Source: Bin87 sp965261925
Lineage (GTDB): Bacteria > Chloroflexota > Dehalococcoidia > Lucifugimonadales > UBA3495
Assembly (NCBI GenBank): GCA_965261925.1
Contig: OZ253486.1
Location: 2,728,001-2,792,000, forward strand
Reading direction: 5' to 3'
Length of the DNA: 64,000 nucleotides
The notes under the pieces are model-generated. The model saw nothing but the letters and a program-made list of their open reading frames with translations. It had not been told where the DNA came from and searched no databases. This document shows, piece by piece, positions 43,393 to 52,165 of the stretch. Numbering within the stretch: the first letter of the stretch is position 1; each line of letters begins with the position of its first letter. The translations under genes were made by a program, and so were the position numbers.

Positions 43393-44304
43393 CTAGTCGT
43401 CCCTCTGACCGAACTCCTCGCCCAGTTCGCTCAGGAACTGTTCGATTTCCGGAGACAGCGCTACCGCATCTTCCTGGTTCGCGGTCTCCTCGGTCGTTTC
43501 ACCATCGGCTTCGTTGGTGTCGTAATAGTCTTCCATCTGCTTGATGAGACCCTGCAAGTCCGAATTACGTTCCACCGCCGAGTTCAGTTCCCGGTATTGC
43601 CTCTGTCCACGCCGGGTTGGGGCGAGGTCCGCAGGGATTTCTGAATAGACGGAGGATAGGACCTCGATCATTCGCGCCGTCCCGTTATAGTCCTCGTCCA
43701 ATTGGACATACTGCGGGAGATGCACCATGAAGTTAATGGCCTCAATCTCCAGTTTGTCGATACCGTCGGACACCAAGTTCATTATCGTCGTGGGGCCCTG
43801 GTAGGTGCTCCCGCGCAGTTTCAGATTGGGTACCGACCGCAGTTGTGGCACCGAACCGAGGGCGCCGGTGACCAGCAATGGGCGCGTGTGGGGCACCGCG
43901 TCGTACATTGCTCCCAGTCGGCAGTATCGTTTTACGTTGAATTTCTCCACGACCTCCAGGATCGAGTCGGTATACGTCTCGCTGTTGGCGTGGGGCTCAC
44001 GAAGATGGAAAAACAGGTAGTCCGGGCCGTTTTCGGTTGTCGCATACCTGATGATGCTATTCGGAACGCGCACTCGCCGCTCGTTGTCCACCAAACGCAT
44101 GTTGGGGCGATACCGGGTGAAATCGAAGAATTCGCCAGGCCGATGCAACCTGCCCAATTCCTTGGAGCCCAGGTATCTTTCCAAGCGGTTCAGGGTCAAC
44201 GTGCCGACACTGCCGACGTCGACCCACGGGCGAATCATCGCGAATACGTGGGGATCCCGTAGTTCGGGAAGGGGTTCCTGAAGTTCAAAAGCGCCTACTT
44301 TCAT
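43393..44304 (-). CDS. PAC2-family protein
   Basis: The 303-residue protein matches the PAC2 (proteasome assembly chaperone 2-like) family: FAMIRPWVDVGSVGTLTLNR near the start, YLFFHLREPHANSETYTDSI and RYCRLGAMYDAVPHTRPLLV with TGALG in the middle, then PTTIMNLVSDGIDKLEIEAI with NFMVHLPQYV. The C-terminal 60 residues are acidic (DTNEADGETTEETANQEDAV). In bacteria these proteins often occur with proteasome or tRNA genes, but no proteasome gene is near here. The function is unknown. Confidence 0.88.
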   Translation of the reverse strand: MKVGAFELQEPLPELRDPHVFAMIRPWVDVGSVGTLTLNRLERYLGSKELGRLHRPGEFFDFTRYRPNMRLVDNERRVRVPNSIIRYATTENGPDYLFFHLREPHANSETYTDSILEVVEKFNVKRYCRLGAMYDAVPHTRPLLVTGALGSVPQLRSVPNLKLRGSTYQGPTTIMNLVSDGIDKLEIEAINFMVHLPQYVQLDEDYNGTARMIEVLSSVYSEIPADLAPTRRGQRQYRELNSAVERNSDLQGLIKQMEDYYDTNEADGETTEETANQEDAVALSPEIEQFLSELGEEFGQRDD

Positions 44305-44457
44305 GATGACGTTATCTTGCCAGAGTTGCCCTCGTAATTCAAGGTTTGCAGCGGTTGAACCGCCGTCACCATTGGCCTAAAATGCCATCATCCTGCGGTT
44401 ACCGTCCGCGGAAGACCGCCCTCATCGCATTTTGCGCCCGATTGCCGGAGGCTTTTG

Positions 44458-45654
44458 ATGATTACCACCTTTGACAGTTTGTACGCGGGCCACGTCGACA
44501 TGGACGACGTGGGCTACGCCGGTACCGCGGTCAACGACCGCACTTTCTCGGACGAGTTCCTCGCCACCGCGTTCGACAAGGGGGTGGCCATCGCGCAGAC
44601 CCTCGACAAGAATGGTTACGACACCTTCTGGATGGCGGAGCACCACTTCCAGCCCGAGGGCTACGAGTGCATTCCCAATCTGTTGATGTTCATCGTCCAC
44701 TTGGCCCACGTCACCGAGCGACTGCGGTTCGGCTGCGGTTTCAACATCGCTCCCATGTGGCACCCTCTTCGCCTGGCGGAGGACTTCGCCATGGCTGACT
44801 GGCTCACCAAGGGCCGCGTCACCTTCGGCGTCGGTCGCGGTTATCACACCCGCGAAGTCGAGTCCCTCGGCTCCCCGCTCATGGATCAACCCGCCAACCG
44901 TGAGCTCTTCGAGGAGCAGGTTCAGGTGATCTTCAAGTCCTTCAACGAGCGCTCCTTTGCCCACCACGGCAAGCACTACGACTTCCCGCCGCAGGTGCCC
45001 TACCGCGGCTACGAACTCGAAGAAATCACCCTCGTTCCCCGTCCCAGGACCCTCCCGGTCGAATGCTGGCAGCCTATCCAGGGCGGCACCGGGCGCGCGC
45101 TCGAATTCATGGCCCAAATGGGAATCAAGGGCGTAATCGGCGGCGGCTCGTCCGAGGGCGGCGCCATGGACGGCATCATGCACGCCTACCGCGATGCGTT
45201 GCAGCGACATGGCAAGCCCAACGCCGAACTGGGCGAGGACCTGGCCGTCGGTTTCCACTTCCATATCGCTCCCACCGTTGAGGAAGCCGCTCGGGCAACC
45301 GGCCGGTTCTACGAAGAGAACCTCAAGATGTTCGGCCCACTGCGCCTCACCCGCGGCCTTACCGAGCAGCAGATCCGCGACATCAGCGACCCCCGCGTGG
45401 CTCCCAACGCCGGCCTTCCCAGGGTTGAGGACGCGATCGAGAACGGCAGTGTCCTGGCCGGCCCGCCCGACATGATCATCGAAAAGCTCAAAGGCGTGGA
45501 GGAACGATATCCCGGTTTGTCGCGGATCCAGGTCGGCCAGCCGGTCGGCACTCCGCAAAGCGTCATCCTGGAACAGCTCCAGTGGTTTGCCGAGGAGATC
45601 ATGCCCGCTTTCAAGGAGACCAAGGTCGAGGTTGCCGTGCCTGCCGACAACTAG
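44458..45654 (+). CDS. LLM-class flavin-dependent oxidoreductase
   Basis: This 398-residue luciferase-like monooxygenase uses FMN or F420. AQTLDKNGYDTFWMAEHHFQ, RLRFGCGFNIAPMWHPLRLA, VTFGVGRGYHTREVESLG and GPPDMIIEKLKGVEERYPGL fit the bacterial luciferase-like family. I chose the ATG at 44458, six bases after GGAGG; a TTG at 44455 overlaps. It is followed by a palindrome that may terminate it. The substrate is unknown; a second, unrelated-in-detail LLM gene is at 49458. Confidence 0.9.
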   Translation: MITTFDSLYAGHVDMDDVGYAGTAVNDRTFSDEFLATAFDKGVAIAQTLDKNGYDTFWMAEHHFQPEGYECIPNLLMFIVHLAHVTERLRFGCGFNIAPMWHPLRLAEDFAMADWLTKGRVTFGVGRGYHTREVESLGSPLMDQPANRELFEEQVQVIFKSFNERSFAHHGKHYDFPPQVPYRGYELEEITLVPRPRTLPVECWQPIQGGTGRALEFMAQMGIKGVIGGGSSEGGAMDGIMHAYRDALQRHGKPNAELGEDLAVGFHFHIAPTVEEAARATGRFYEENLKMFGPLRLTRGLTEQQIRDISDPRVAPNAGLPRVEDAIENGSVLAGPPDMIIEKLKGVEERYPGLSRIQVGQPVGTPQSVILEQLQWFAEEIMPAFKETKVEVAVPADN

Positions 45655-45680
45655 GCACGCCACAACGGTCAATCACCGGC

Positions 45681-45714
45681 GTAGGGGCGAATAACGATTC
45701 GCCCCTACTTTTGT
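45681..45714 (+). terminator. GTAGGGGCGAA palindrome, likely terminator after the LLM gene
   Basis: The arms GTAGGGGCGAAT and ATTCGCCCCTAC form a perfect 12-bp stem at 45681-45692 and 45697-45708, with the loop AACG. CTTTTG follows. It is the longest member of the GGGGCGAA/TTCGCCCC family in this window. Confidence 0.75.
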
Positions 45715-45810
45715 TCCGCTGCTATCGCCGCGCAATTGACAGCGCGACGCCGACGATCAGCCGGCCCGCCTGTTATCCTGAATGTCTACCTTTCACGAGG
45801 AGGCTTCATA

Positions 45811-46590
45811 ATGCCTGAGATAACCGAATACTCGTCCGGCTCCCCATCCTGGGCCGACCTGCTCTGCAAAAACGGGCCGGCCGCCAAGGACTTCTACACC
45901 AGCCTCTTCGGCTGGACCTGCGACGATCATCCTGCCGGTCCCGACATGGTCTACACCATGTTCTCCCACGACGGCGTTCCCGTCTGCGCCTCAGCTGAAC
46001 CCGGTCCCGGCCAGGAAAACCTGCCTCCCCATTGGAGCGTCTACGTGACCGTTGACGACCTGGACGCTGCCGTAGCCCGAGTCCGCGACGCCGGCGGTAC
46101 CGTGCTGATGGAACCCTTCGACGTGATGGACGTCGGCCGCATGTCGATCATCCAGGACAAGGAAGGCGCATTCCTCCGCCTGTGGTATCCACTAAAGCAC
46201 GCCGGCGCCGGCAAGATGCACGAGCCCGGCGCCCTCTCCTGGTTCGAGCTGGCCACGACCGACACCGAGTCTGCTTCAACCTTTTACACTCAGGTACTAC
46301 AGGCCGAAGCTGGACCCGACCCCAACACTGACTTTCCTTACACCCTCCTCAAGGTCTCAGGCATACAGATCGCCGGCATCATCCAGATTGGAGACGACTG
46401 GGGCCCGGTACCGCCAAACTGGGGCGTTTACTTCGGCGTAGATGATGTGGATGCCGTCGCCGCCAAAGCTGGGGAGCTCGGTGGCGGGGTCATCGTAGAA
46501 CCCCGCGACATCGAGGATTTCGCCCGATTTGCCGTCCTCAGGGACGCCGAAGGAGCCGTGTTCAACATCCTGCGCGTCAACGAGTGGTGA
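45811..46590 (+). CDS. VOC-family protein, two tandem glyoxalase-like domains
   Basis: This 259-residue protein has two vicinal-oxygen-chelate domains. The first (about 1-125) has WADLLCKNGPAAKDFYTSLF and SVYVTVDDLDAAVARVRDAG; the second (130-259) has SWFELATTDTESASTFYTQV and VYFGVDDVDAVAAKAGELGG. The family binds metal and acts as dioxygenase, glyoxalase or resistance protein; the substrate cannot be told. The ATG at 45811 has CGAGGAGG eight bases upstream. Confidence 0.9.
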   Translation: MPEITEYSSGSPSWADLLCKNGPAAKDFYTSLFGWTCDDHPAGPDMVYTMFSHDGVPVCASAEPGPGQENLPPHWSVYVTVDDLDAAVARVRDAGGTVLMEPFDVMDVGRMSIIQDKEGAFLRLWYPLKHAGAGKMHEPGALSWFELATTDTESASTFYTQVLQAEAGPDPNTDFPYTLLKVSGIQIAGIIQIGDDWGPVPPNWGVYFGVDDVDAVAAKAGELGGGVIVEPRDIEDFARFAVLRDAEGAVFNILRVNEW

Positions 46591-46623
46591 TTGCCACGAC
46601 CGCAATCACCGGTAGGTAACCTC

Positions 46624-46648
46624 GGGGCGGGAGCACTTATCCCGCCCC
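46624..46648. repeat. Palindrome between the VOC and PuuE-like genes
   Basis: Arms GGGGCGGGA (46624-46632) and TCCCGCCCC (46640-46648) with a seven-base loop lie between convergent genes. They are related to, but not the same as, the GGGGCGAA family. No T-run is present; a weak bidirectional terminator is possible. Confidence 0.65.
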
Positions 46649-46656
46649 TAAATCGA

Positions 46657-47565
46657 TCACTGGAATGTTCCCGGCGGGTAGTTTTCCAGCCACCACCGCG
46701 CTATTTCATCCCGCCTCGCGAACCAGACCCCAGGATGCGTGCGCGCGTAGCGCAGGAATCGGTCCAACGCTCGCGAACGTGCCGGCCGTCCAGCGATCCG
46801 GCAATGCAGCCCTACTGACATCATCTTGGGGTGTGTTCTCCCCTCCTCGTACAGCACGTCGAAGCTATCCTTGAGGTACTCGTAGAAGTCGCCCACGCTG
46901 TTGAGGCCACCCCGCCAGAACCGCGCGTCGTTGGTCTCGAAGCTGTACGGCAGCACGGGCCACGGCTTGCCATGCACCTCCGTGTAATACGGCAGATCGT
47001 CGTTGAACACCCCGCTGTCGTAGACGAAGCCGCCCTCCTCTACCACCAACTCCCGAGTGTTGACACTGGGGCCATACCGGGTGAACCAACCGACCGGTCG
47101 CTCACCGGTGGTCCTGGTCAACGACTCCACAGTCATGCGGATGGCCTCCGCCTCCTCGTCCCGGCTCTTGTTGTGGTATTCCTCCCAACGGTAGCCGTGC
47201 CCGCAGACCTCGTGGCCCCGTTCGACCACCGCCCGCGCCACTTCCAGGTTCCGCTCGAACGCCACCGCGCAGGAGAAGAACGTGCTCTTCACGCTGTACT
47301 TATCCAGCAGGTTGAGGATCCGCCAGACTCCCACCCTGCTCCCGTACTCGAAGAACGACTCGTTGAACAGGTCCCGCTGCCCCGCCGGCACCGGAGACGG
47401 CACCTCGTTGTTCGTCTCGTGATACCCGTCGCCGTCCAGCAACGACGCCTCGCTCCCCTCCTCATAGTTCACCACCACCGATATCGCAATCCGCGCTCCC
47501 CCCGGCCACTCGACCACCGGAGGCTTCTCCCCGTAGCCAATAAAATCTCGTTGTTCGCCTGCCAT
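46657..47565 (-). CDS. PuuE-like polysaccharide deacetylase (NodB fold)
   Basis: This 302-residue enzyme has the NodB deacetylase fold and is most like the PuuE allantoinase group: RDFIGYGEKPPVVEWPGGAR with IAISVVVNYEEGSEASLLDG at the start, then YSVKSTFFSCAVAFERNLEV, RGHEVCGHGYRWEEYHNKSR, and PKMMSVGLHCRIAGRPARSR. PuuE opens allantoin in some purine pathways, but no other purine-degradation gene is next to it. The start is the ATG at 47565 (MAGEQRDFIG); the frame upstream of it is not protein-like. Confidence 0.88.
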   Translation of the reverse strand: MAGEQRDFIGYGEKPPVVEWPGGARIAISVVVNYEEGSEASLLDGDGYHETNNEVPSPVPAGQRDLFNESFFEYGSRVGVWRILNLLDKYSVKSTFFSCAVAFERNLEVARAVVERGHEVCGHGYRWEEYHNKSRDEEAEAIRMTVESLTRTTGERPVGWFTRYGPSVNTRELVVEEGGFVYDSGVFNDDLPYYTEVHGKPWPVLPYSFETNDARFWRGGLNSVGDFYEYLKDSFDVLYEEGRTHPKMMSVGLHCRIAGRPARSRALDRFLRYARTHPGVWFARRDEIARWWLENYPPGTFQ

Positions 47566-47790
47566 GCTGGTCAATCCTGTGGGTGAGTTTGGGATACCGC
47601 CTGGACGTTCGGTGCGTGCTTTCAATGCCCGCGGCTGCGCGCTGCGCTCCAACTGTCGGGTGTGCAGTTCGACCATCAACCGTATCCGCCGGCAGAATAA
47701 CCCAATCGTTCCAACTGGACAATTCCACTTGTACGGTACAAAATGCGGCAAGATCGGGTAAATGTCGAACCATTGCCCAGGGTGATCATA

Positions 47791-49413
47791 ATGACAACCC
47801 CCACCGCTTCTACCCAGAAACTGACGCCTCTGCTTTTCCTCGAGCGCAGCGCCGCCGTGTATCCGCACCGAGCGGCGTGCATCTATAACGGCGCCGTCAC
47901 TACCTACGCTCTGTTTTACGAACGCGTGTGCCGCCAGGCGGCCGCTCTGCGCAGTGTTGGCGTGGGTCCCGGCGATCGTGTCGCTTTCCTGCTGCCGAAC
48001 CTGCCTTCCATGCTCGAAGCCAACTTCGGACCCATGGGCATCGGCGCCGTGTTGGTCGCCCTGAACATTCGCCTCTCGCCCCGCGAGATTGCCTACATCC
48101 TCAACCACTCCGGTTCAAAGGTGCTCGTCTTCGACTCCGAGCTGGCCGACACCGTGCGCCAGTTGCGTGATGACTGTCCGGGCGTCGAGACCTACGTCCA
48201 GGTGCGGGATACCACGCCCTTGGCTACGGACATCCCCGGCCCAGAATACGAACAGTGGCTCGCGTCCGTGGACCCTCTCCCGGAGCTCCTTGGACCGGCC
48301 ACCGAGAACGATACTCTCACCATCAATTACACCTCCGGCACCACCGGTATGCCCAAGGGTGTCGAATACACCCCTCGTGGCGCCTACCTCAACGCCCTCG
48401 GCGAGGCCATGGAAATGGGCATGAACTGGCGAAGCATCTACCTGTGGACGCTGCCCATGTTCCACGCCAACGGCTGGTGCTTCCCCTGGGCCGTGACCGC
48501 TGTTGGTGGGGCCCATGTCTGCTTGAGACGCGTTGAACCCGCCGAGGTGTACCGCCTCATTCGCGAGGAATCCGTCACCCACCTGTGCGCCGCTCCCACC
48601 GTGCTCACTGGTCTCTACGCCGCGCCCGAGGCCGCCTCTGCAGACCTCTCCGGCCTGACCATCATGACCGCCGGCGCCCCTCCCGCTCCCCAGGTCATCC
48701 GTACCGTCGAGGGCATGGGCGCCGAGATCATCCATGTCTACGGCCTGACCGAGACCTACGGCCCCTGCACCGTCGCGGCCGGCCAGCCCGATTGGGACAC
48801 CATGGACAGCGAGGACTTGGCTCGCGTCAAGGCCAGGCAGGGCGTCCCCTTCATCGTGTACGGCTCGGGTCTCCGCGTCGTCGACGAGGAAATGGCTGAC
48901 GTCCCCCGCGACGCCGAGACCATGGGCGAAGTCGTCATGCAGGGCGACGCCGTGATGAAGGGCTACTACGACGACGCGGACGCCACCGCCGAGGCCTTCC
49001 GCGGCGGTTGGTTCCATTCCGGCGACCTTGCCGTGCGCCACCCGGACGGTTACATCGAGCTGCAGGACCGGTCCAAGGACATCATCATCTCCGGCGGCGA
49101 GAACATCTCCAGCCAGGAAGTTGAAAAGGTCATCATGGAACATCCCGGCGTGCTCGAGGTCTGCGTAGTTGGCGTGCCCGACCAGCGCTGGGGCGAGGTT
49201 CCCAAGGCCTTCGTGGTGCCGCGCGGTGGCGGCCAACTGACGGCCGACGAGATCATCGATTTCACCCGCGACCGCATCGCCCACTTCAAGGCGCCCAAGA
49301 GCGTCGAGTTCGGCGACCTGCCCAAAACTGCTACCGGCAAGATCCAGAAGTACATCCTTCGGGATAAGGAATGGCAGGGCCAGGAGCGCCGCATCCAGGG
49401 TTCGCAGGTGTAA
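47791..49413 (+). CDS. Acyl-CoA ligase (AMP-dependent synthetase family)
   Basis: This 540-residue ANL-superfamily enzyme activates a carboxylic acid with ATP and CoA. The phosphate loop is TINYTSGTTGMPKGVEYTPR. VYGLTETYGPCTVAAGQPDW is motif A5. GWFHSGDLAVRHPDGYIELQ with RSKDIIISGGENISSQEVEK is the hinge region, and PKTATGKIQKYILRDKEW carries the catalytic Lys. The C-terminus is complete. It begins at ATG 47791 after AGGGTGATCATA. It is divergent from the PuuE-like gene and 44 bases before the next LLM gene. The chain-length preference is unknown. Confidence 0.93.
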   Translation: MTTPTASTQKLTPLLFLERSAAVYPHRAACIYNGAVTTYALFYERVCRQAAALRSVGVGPGDRVAFLLPNLPSMLEANFGPMGIGAVLVALNIRLSPREIAYILNHSGSKVLVFDSELADTVRQLRDDCPGVETYVQVRDTTPLATDIPGPEYEQWLASVDPLPELLGPATENDTLTINYTSGTTGMPKGVEYTPRGAYLNALGEAMEMGMNWRSIYLWTLPMFHANGWCFPWAVTAVGGAHVCLRRVEPAEVYRLIREESVTHLCAAPTVLTGLYAAPEAASADLSGLTIMTAGAPPAPQVIRTVEGMGAEIIHVYGLTETYGPCTVAAGQPDWDTMDSEDLARVKARQGVPFIVYGSGLRVVDEEMADVPRDAETMGEVVMQGDAVMKGYYDDADATAEAFRGGWFHSGDLAVRHPDGYIELQDRSKDIIISGGENISSQEVEKVIMEHPGVLEVCVVGVPDQRWGEVPKAFVVPRGGGQLTADEIIDFTRDRIAHFKAPKSVEFGDLPKTATGKIQKYILRDKEWQGQERRIQGSQV

Positions 49414-49457
49414 CCCGCAACTTGGCGATCCCACGAACCCCAACGAGGAGGACAGGT

Positions 49458-50501
49458 ATGGAGTTCGGACTCTTTCTCGAGTTTCCCCGCCCACTTGATG
49501 GCGACCATCACGACGCCTTTACCCAGTCGTTCCGTCTGGTGCAGGAAGCTGAAGACCTGGGCGTTGCATCCGTGTGGCTCGCCGAGTACCACTTCAACAT
49601 GGAGCGCGTGTTGGCTTCGCCTGTGATGATCGCGACCGCCATCGCCGCCAAGACCAGTACCATGCGTATCGGCACCGCCGTCTACTGCCTGCCGCTGGGC
49701 CATCCGATCCGCGTCGCCGAGGAAATGGCCACGCTGGACCACATCAGCGACGGTCGCGTCGAACTGGGTGTTGGCCGGGGTACTTTCCCCAATGTCCACG
49801 AAGGTTTCAACGTGGGCTTCGAAGAGAGCCGCAGCCGCTTCGACGAGTTTCTCGAGATCGTCGTCGCCGCCTGGACCCAGGAGACCTTCTCTTTCCACGG
49901 CGAACACTACTCGTGCGATGAGCTCACGGTCACTCCCCGGCCCTACCAGCAGCCCCATCCGCCCGTCACGGTGGGTGTGACTTCGGCGGAGAGCTTCCCC
50001 ATCATCGGGGCGATGGGATACCCGCTGATCGTCAATCCGTCCCGCGTCTTCACTCTGGCCGAGCTGCAGGCGGCAATGGCCGAATACCGCTCCGCCTGGA
50101 AGGCCGCCGGCCATCAGGGAGAGGGCAAGGTGGGCCTGCGGGTGCCAATCTATGTCCATGAGGACGCCGAACTGGCTTACCGCAACCCCAAGGAATCCGC
50201 GATGAACTCGATGTCCCGCCTGGGCGAGCGCGTCGGTTCCTATGCCGGCCGCACCGGAACCCTGGGCGACTGGGCCGAGCAGAGCCGCCGGATCCTGGGC
50301 ATGGACTACGACGACTGGTTGCGCGACAAGGTGGTGTACGGTACGCCCGACTCGGTCACGGAGCGGTTGGCGGAGCTGGAGGAGACCCTGGGGCTGGACC
50401 AGCTGATCTACGAAATCAATTACGGCAACCTGATGCCCGACGATATGCAGACGGCGTCCCTGCGCCTCTTCAACAAGAAAGTCTTGCCAAAACTGACATG
50501 A
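49458..50501 (+). CDS. LLM-class flavin-dependent oxidoreductase
   Basis: This is a 347-residue luciferase-like monooxygenase family member: MEFGLFLEFPRPLDGDHHDA, ASVWLAEYHFNMERVLASPV, RIGTAVYCLPLGHPIRVAEE, GRVELGVGRGTFPNVHEGFN and VTVGVTSAESFPIIGAMGYP. The ATG follows AGGAGGACAGGT. It is likely co-transcribed with the ligase gene 44 bases upstream. The substrate is unknown. A short degenerate palindrome follows at about 50517-50535. Confidence 0.9.
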   Translation: MEFGLFLEFPRPLDGDHHDAFTQSFRLVQEAEDLGVASVWLAEYHFNMERVLASPVMIATAIAAKTSTMRIGTAVYCLPLGHPIRVAEEMATLDHISDGRVELGVGRGTFPNVHEGFNVGFEESRSRFDEFLEIVVAAWTQETFSFHGEHYSCDELTVTPRPYQQPHPPVTVGVTSAESFPIIGAMGYPLIVNPSRVFTLAELQAAMAEYRSAWKAAGHQGEGKVGLRVPIYVHEDAELAYRNPKESAMNSMSRLGERVGSYAGRTGTLGDWAEQSRRILGMDYDDWLRDKVVYGTPDSVTERLAELEETLGLDQLIYEINYGNLMPDDMQTASLRLFNKKVLPKLT

Positions 50502-50535
50502 TCCGCGAGAAGCAGCGGCGCGGTTGTTCGCGCCC

Positions 50536-50751
50536 CTAACGGTTGAAAACGTCCTTCGGTAACCCTGATTGCCTGATTATCGATCCGAGTGTGCCCGGTT
50601 TGACATCCTCTCTTGGCCTGCTAAATGACAAGACCACTACCCAACTCTTGCCATTGCGGTACGCCCGATACACTCGGTGACTTCCTTTCCCGTAGCGCGC
50701 GAAACGGAACCCGTTTTCTTCCAAAACCGAGATGACATCCCTGTATGTCAT
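50536..50751 (-). CDS. hicA: HicA-like toxin (mRNA interferase)
   Basis: This 71-residue protein fits HicA: MTYRDVISVLEENGFRFARY, KGSHRVYRAYRNGKSWVVVL and PGTLGSIIRQSGLPKDVFNR. The catalytic His is in GSHRVY. HicA cleaves mRNA in translation-linked fashion and is inhibited by HicB. Its ATG overlaps the stop of the preceding antitoxin gene (ATGA at 50748-50751), so the order is antitoxin then toxin. Confidence 0.88.
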   Translation of the reverse strand: MTYRDVISVLEENGFRFARYGKGSHRVYRAYRNGKSWVVVLSFSRPREDVKPGTLGSIIRQSGLPKDVFNR

Positions 50752-51068
50752 GCGGAAGGCGTCACTGAAAACTCGGCACGGTGAATGCCTCTGCCTCCCG
50801 CGCCAAGTTTCAACGCAGATGTAAACCCGAAGAGTTTTGACGCAATCGCCAGCCGGAACCGAATGTTCAGCGGAGCTTTCCGGTTCAGCAACGTGCGCCG
50901 TTCGATTTCGGGCAATTCCCACACATAATCGACAAACGTCTCGACCGCGTCCGACAGCTCGCTACGCACCTGCTCGAAAGTCTCGCCCTCTGCCGCTATG
51001 TCCAAGTCCACGCACAAGGCTTCCCAATCGCCAGGCTTTCCCCACGCGTAACACGTCAGCTTGCGCAT
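50748..51068 (-). CDS. hicB: HicB-like antitoxin
   Basis: The 106-residue protein has the HicB N-terminal domain: MRKLTCYAWGKPGDWEALCV with DLDIAAEGETFEQVRSELSD and AVETFVDYV, the partial RNase H-like fold of the antitoxin. The C-terminal 45 residues do not resemble the usual RHH or HTH DNA-binding domain, so autoregulation may work differently or the tail may be degenerate. It overlaps hicA by four bases. Confidence 0.8.
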   Translation of the reverse strand: MRKLTCYAWGKPGDWEALCVDLDIAAEGETFEQVRSELSDAVETFVDYVWELPEIERRTLLNRKAPLNIRFRLAIASKLFGFTSALKLGAGGRGIHRAEFSVTPSA

Positions 51069-51101
51069 CGCGACCCTCCCGAGGCTACCAGGGCTGGAGC
51101 G

Positions 51102-52130
51102 TCATGCCCAGGTAAAGCAGACTTTGCCCGTCCCGCCGGCTTCAAATAGCTTGTAGGCCGCGTCTGCCTCGTCCAGCGTGAACCGGTGGGTGAACAGGTC
51201 CTTCAGCGGGACCTTCCGGTCCACCACGAACCGCGCGACCTCTGCCAGTCCGTTCAGGCTGAACGTCCACGACCCGACGATGGTCAGCTGCTTGTGGATG
51301 ATCTGCGGGCTGACGTCGAAAGTCGTGGTATTGCCCTCGCCCACGAAGCACACCCGGCCCCACAGCATCGCCGAATCCACCGCGTTGATCCGAGCCTCCG
51401 GTCGGCCCGTGCAGTCCAGGGTCGCCGGCGATCCCTCGCCGTGCGTCAACTCGCGAATCGCCTCCACCGGGTTCTGCGTTCCGGCGTCAATGCAAACGTC
51501 GGCTCCCAGGCTTCGCGCCAGCTCCAGTCGTTCCGTGTCCACGTCTACCGCGATCACCCGCGCGCCCATCGCTTTGGCGAACATCGTTCCGCTGGCTCCC
51601 ACCGGCCCCTGACCGAAAATCGCCAGCGTGTCGTCGCCGGAAAGATTCAACCGCTTCAACGCCCAGAACGCTGTCCCCGTTCCGCACGCGCACGCCGACC
51701 CTTCGTCGAAATCAAGCCCGTCCGGCATCTTGACGCATGTGTACGCCGGACAGATCAGGTAGTCCTCGTGTCCCCCGTTCGCTCCGGTGCCGTATACCAC
51801 CGATCCATGAAGGCACATCTGCGTGTATCCAATGCGGCACATCGTGCACGCTCGGCAGCCGGTGTAATGGTGCATCATCACGCGGTCACCTACTGCAAGC
51901 TCAGTAACGCCGGCCCCGATCTCGGCGATCACCCCGCAAGGCTCATGCCCGGCGACCTTCAAGTTCGTCGGGTCCCCGCGCTCGGCTTTGGGCGCCCGGT
52001 AGTGCCGCAGATCGCTCCCGCACAGGCCGGAGGCTTTCATCTGGATAACCACTTCGCCGGCCCCGGGGTGTGGATCCGGCAGCGTGCGGATTTCGACTTC
52101 CTTGTCTCCCGTGAAAACTACGCCACGCAT
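51102..52130 (-). CDS. Zinc-dependent alcohol dehydrogenase (MDR family)
   Basis: This 342-residue enzyme has the MDR fold. The catalytic zinc ligands are in ASGLCGSDLRHYRAP and VAGHEPCGVIAEIGAGVTEL; the structural zinc site is GCRACTMCRIGYTQMC (four Cys). NAD(P) binds at IFGQGPVGASGTMFAKAMGA, and VIAVDVDTERLELARSLGAD follows. The closest groups are threonine/sorbitol/alcohol dehydrogenases; the substrate is unknown. It is 35 bases after the FAD-linked oxidase and probably in one operon with it. Confidence 0.9.
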   Translation of the reverse strand: MRGVVFTGDKEVEIRTLPDPHPGAGEVVIQMKASGLCGSDLRHYRAPKAERGDPTNLKVAGHEPCGVIAEIGAGVTELAVGDRVMMHHYTGCRACTMCRIGYTQMCLHGSVVYGTGANGGHEDYLICPAYTCVKMPDGLDFDEGSACACGTGTAFWALKRLNLSGDDTLAIFGQGPVGASGTMFAKAMGARVIAVDVDTERLELARSLGADVCIDAGTQNPVEAIRELTHGEGSPATLDCTGRPEARINAVDSAMLWGRVCFVGEGNTTTFDVSPQIIHKQLTIVGSWTFSLNGLAEVARFVVDRKVPLKDLFTHRFTLDEADAAYKLFEAGGTGKVCFTWA

Positions 52131-52165
52131 CTTTGAACCTCCTGTGGTCCAGCCTCGCCGATTGC

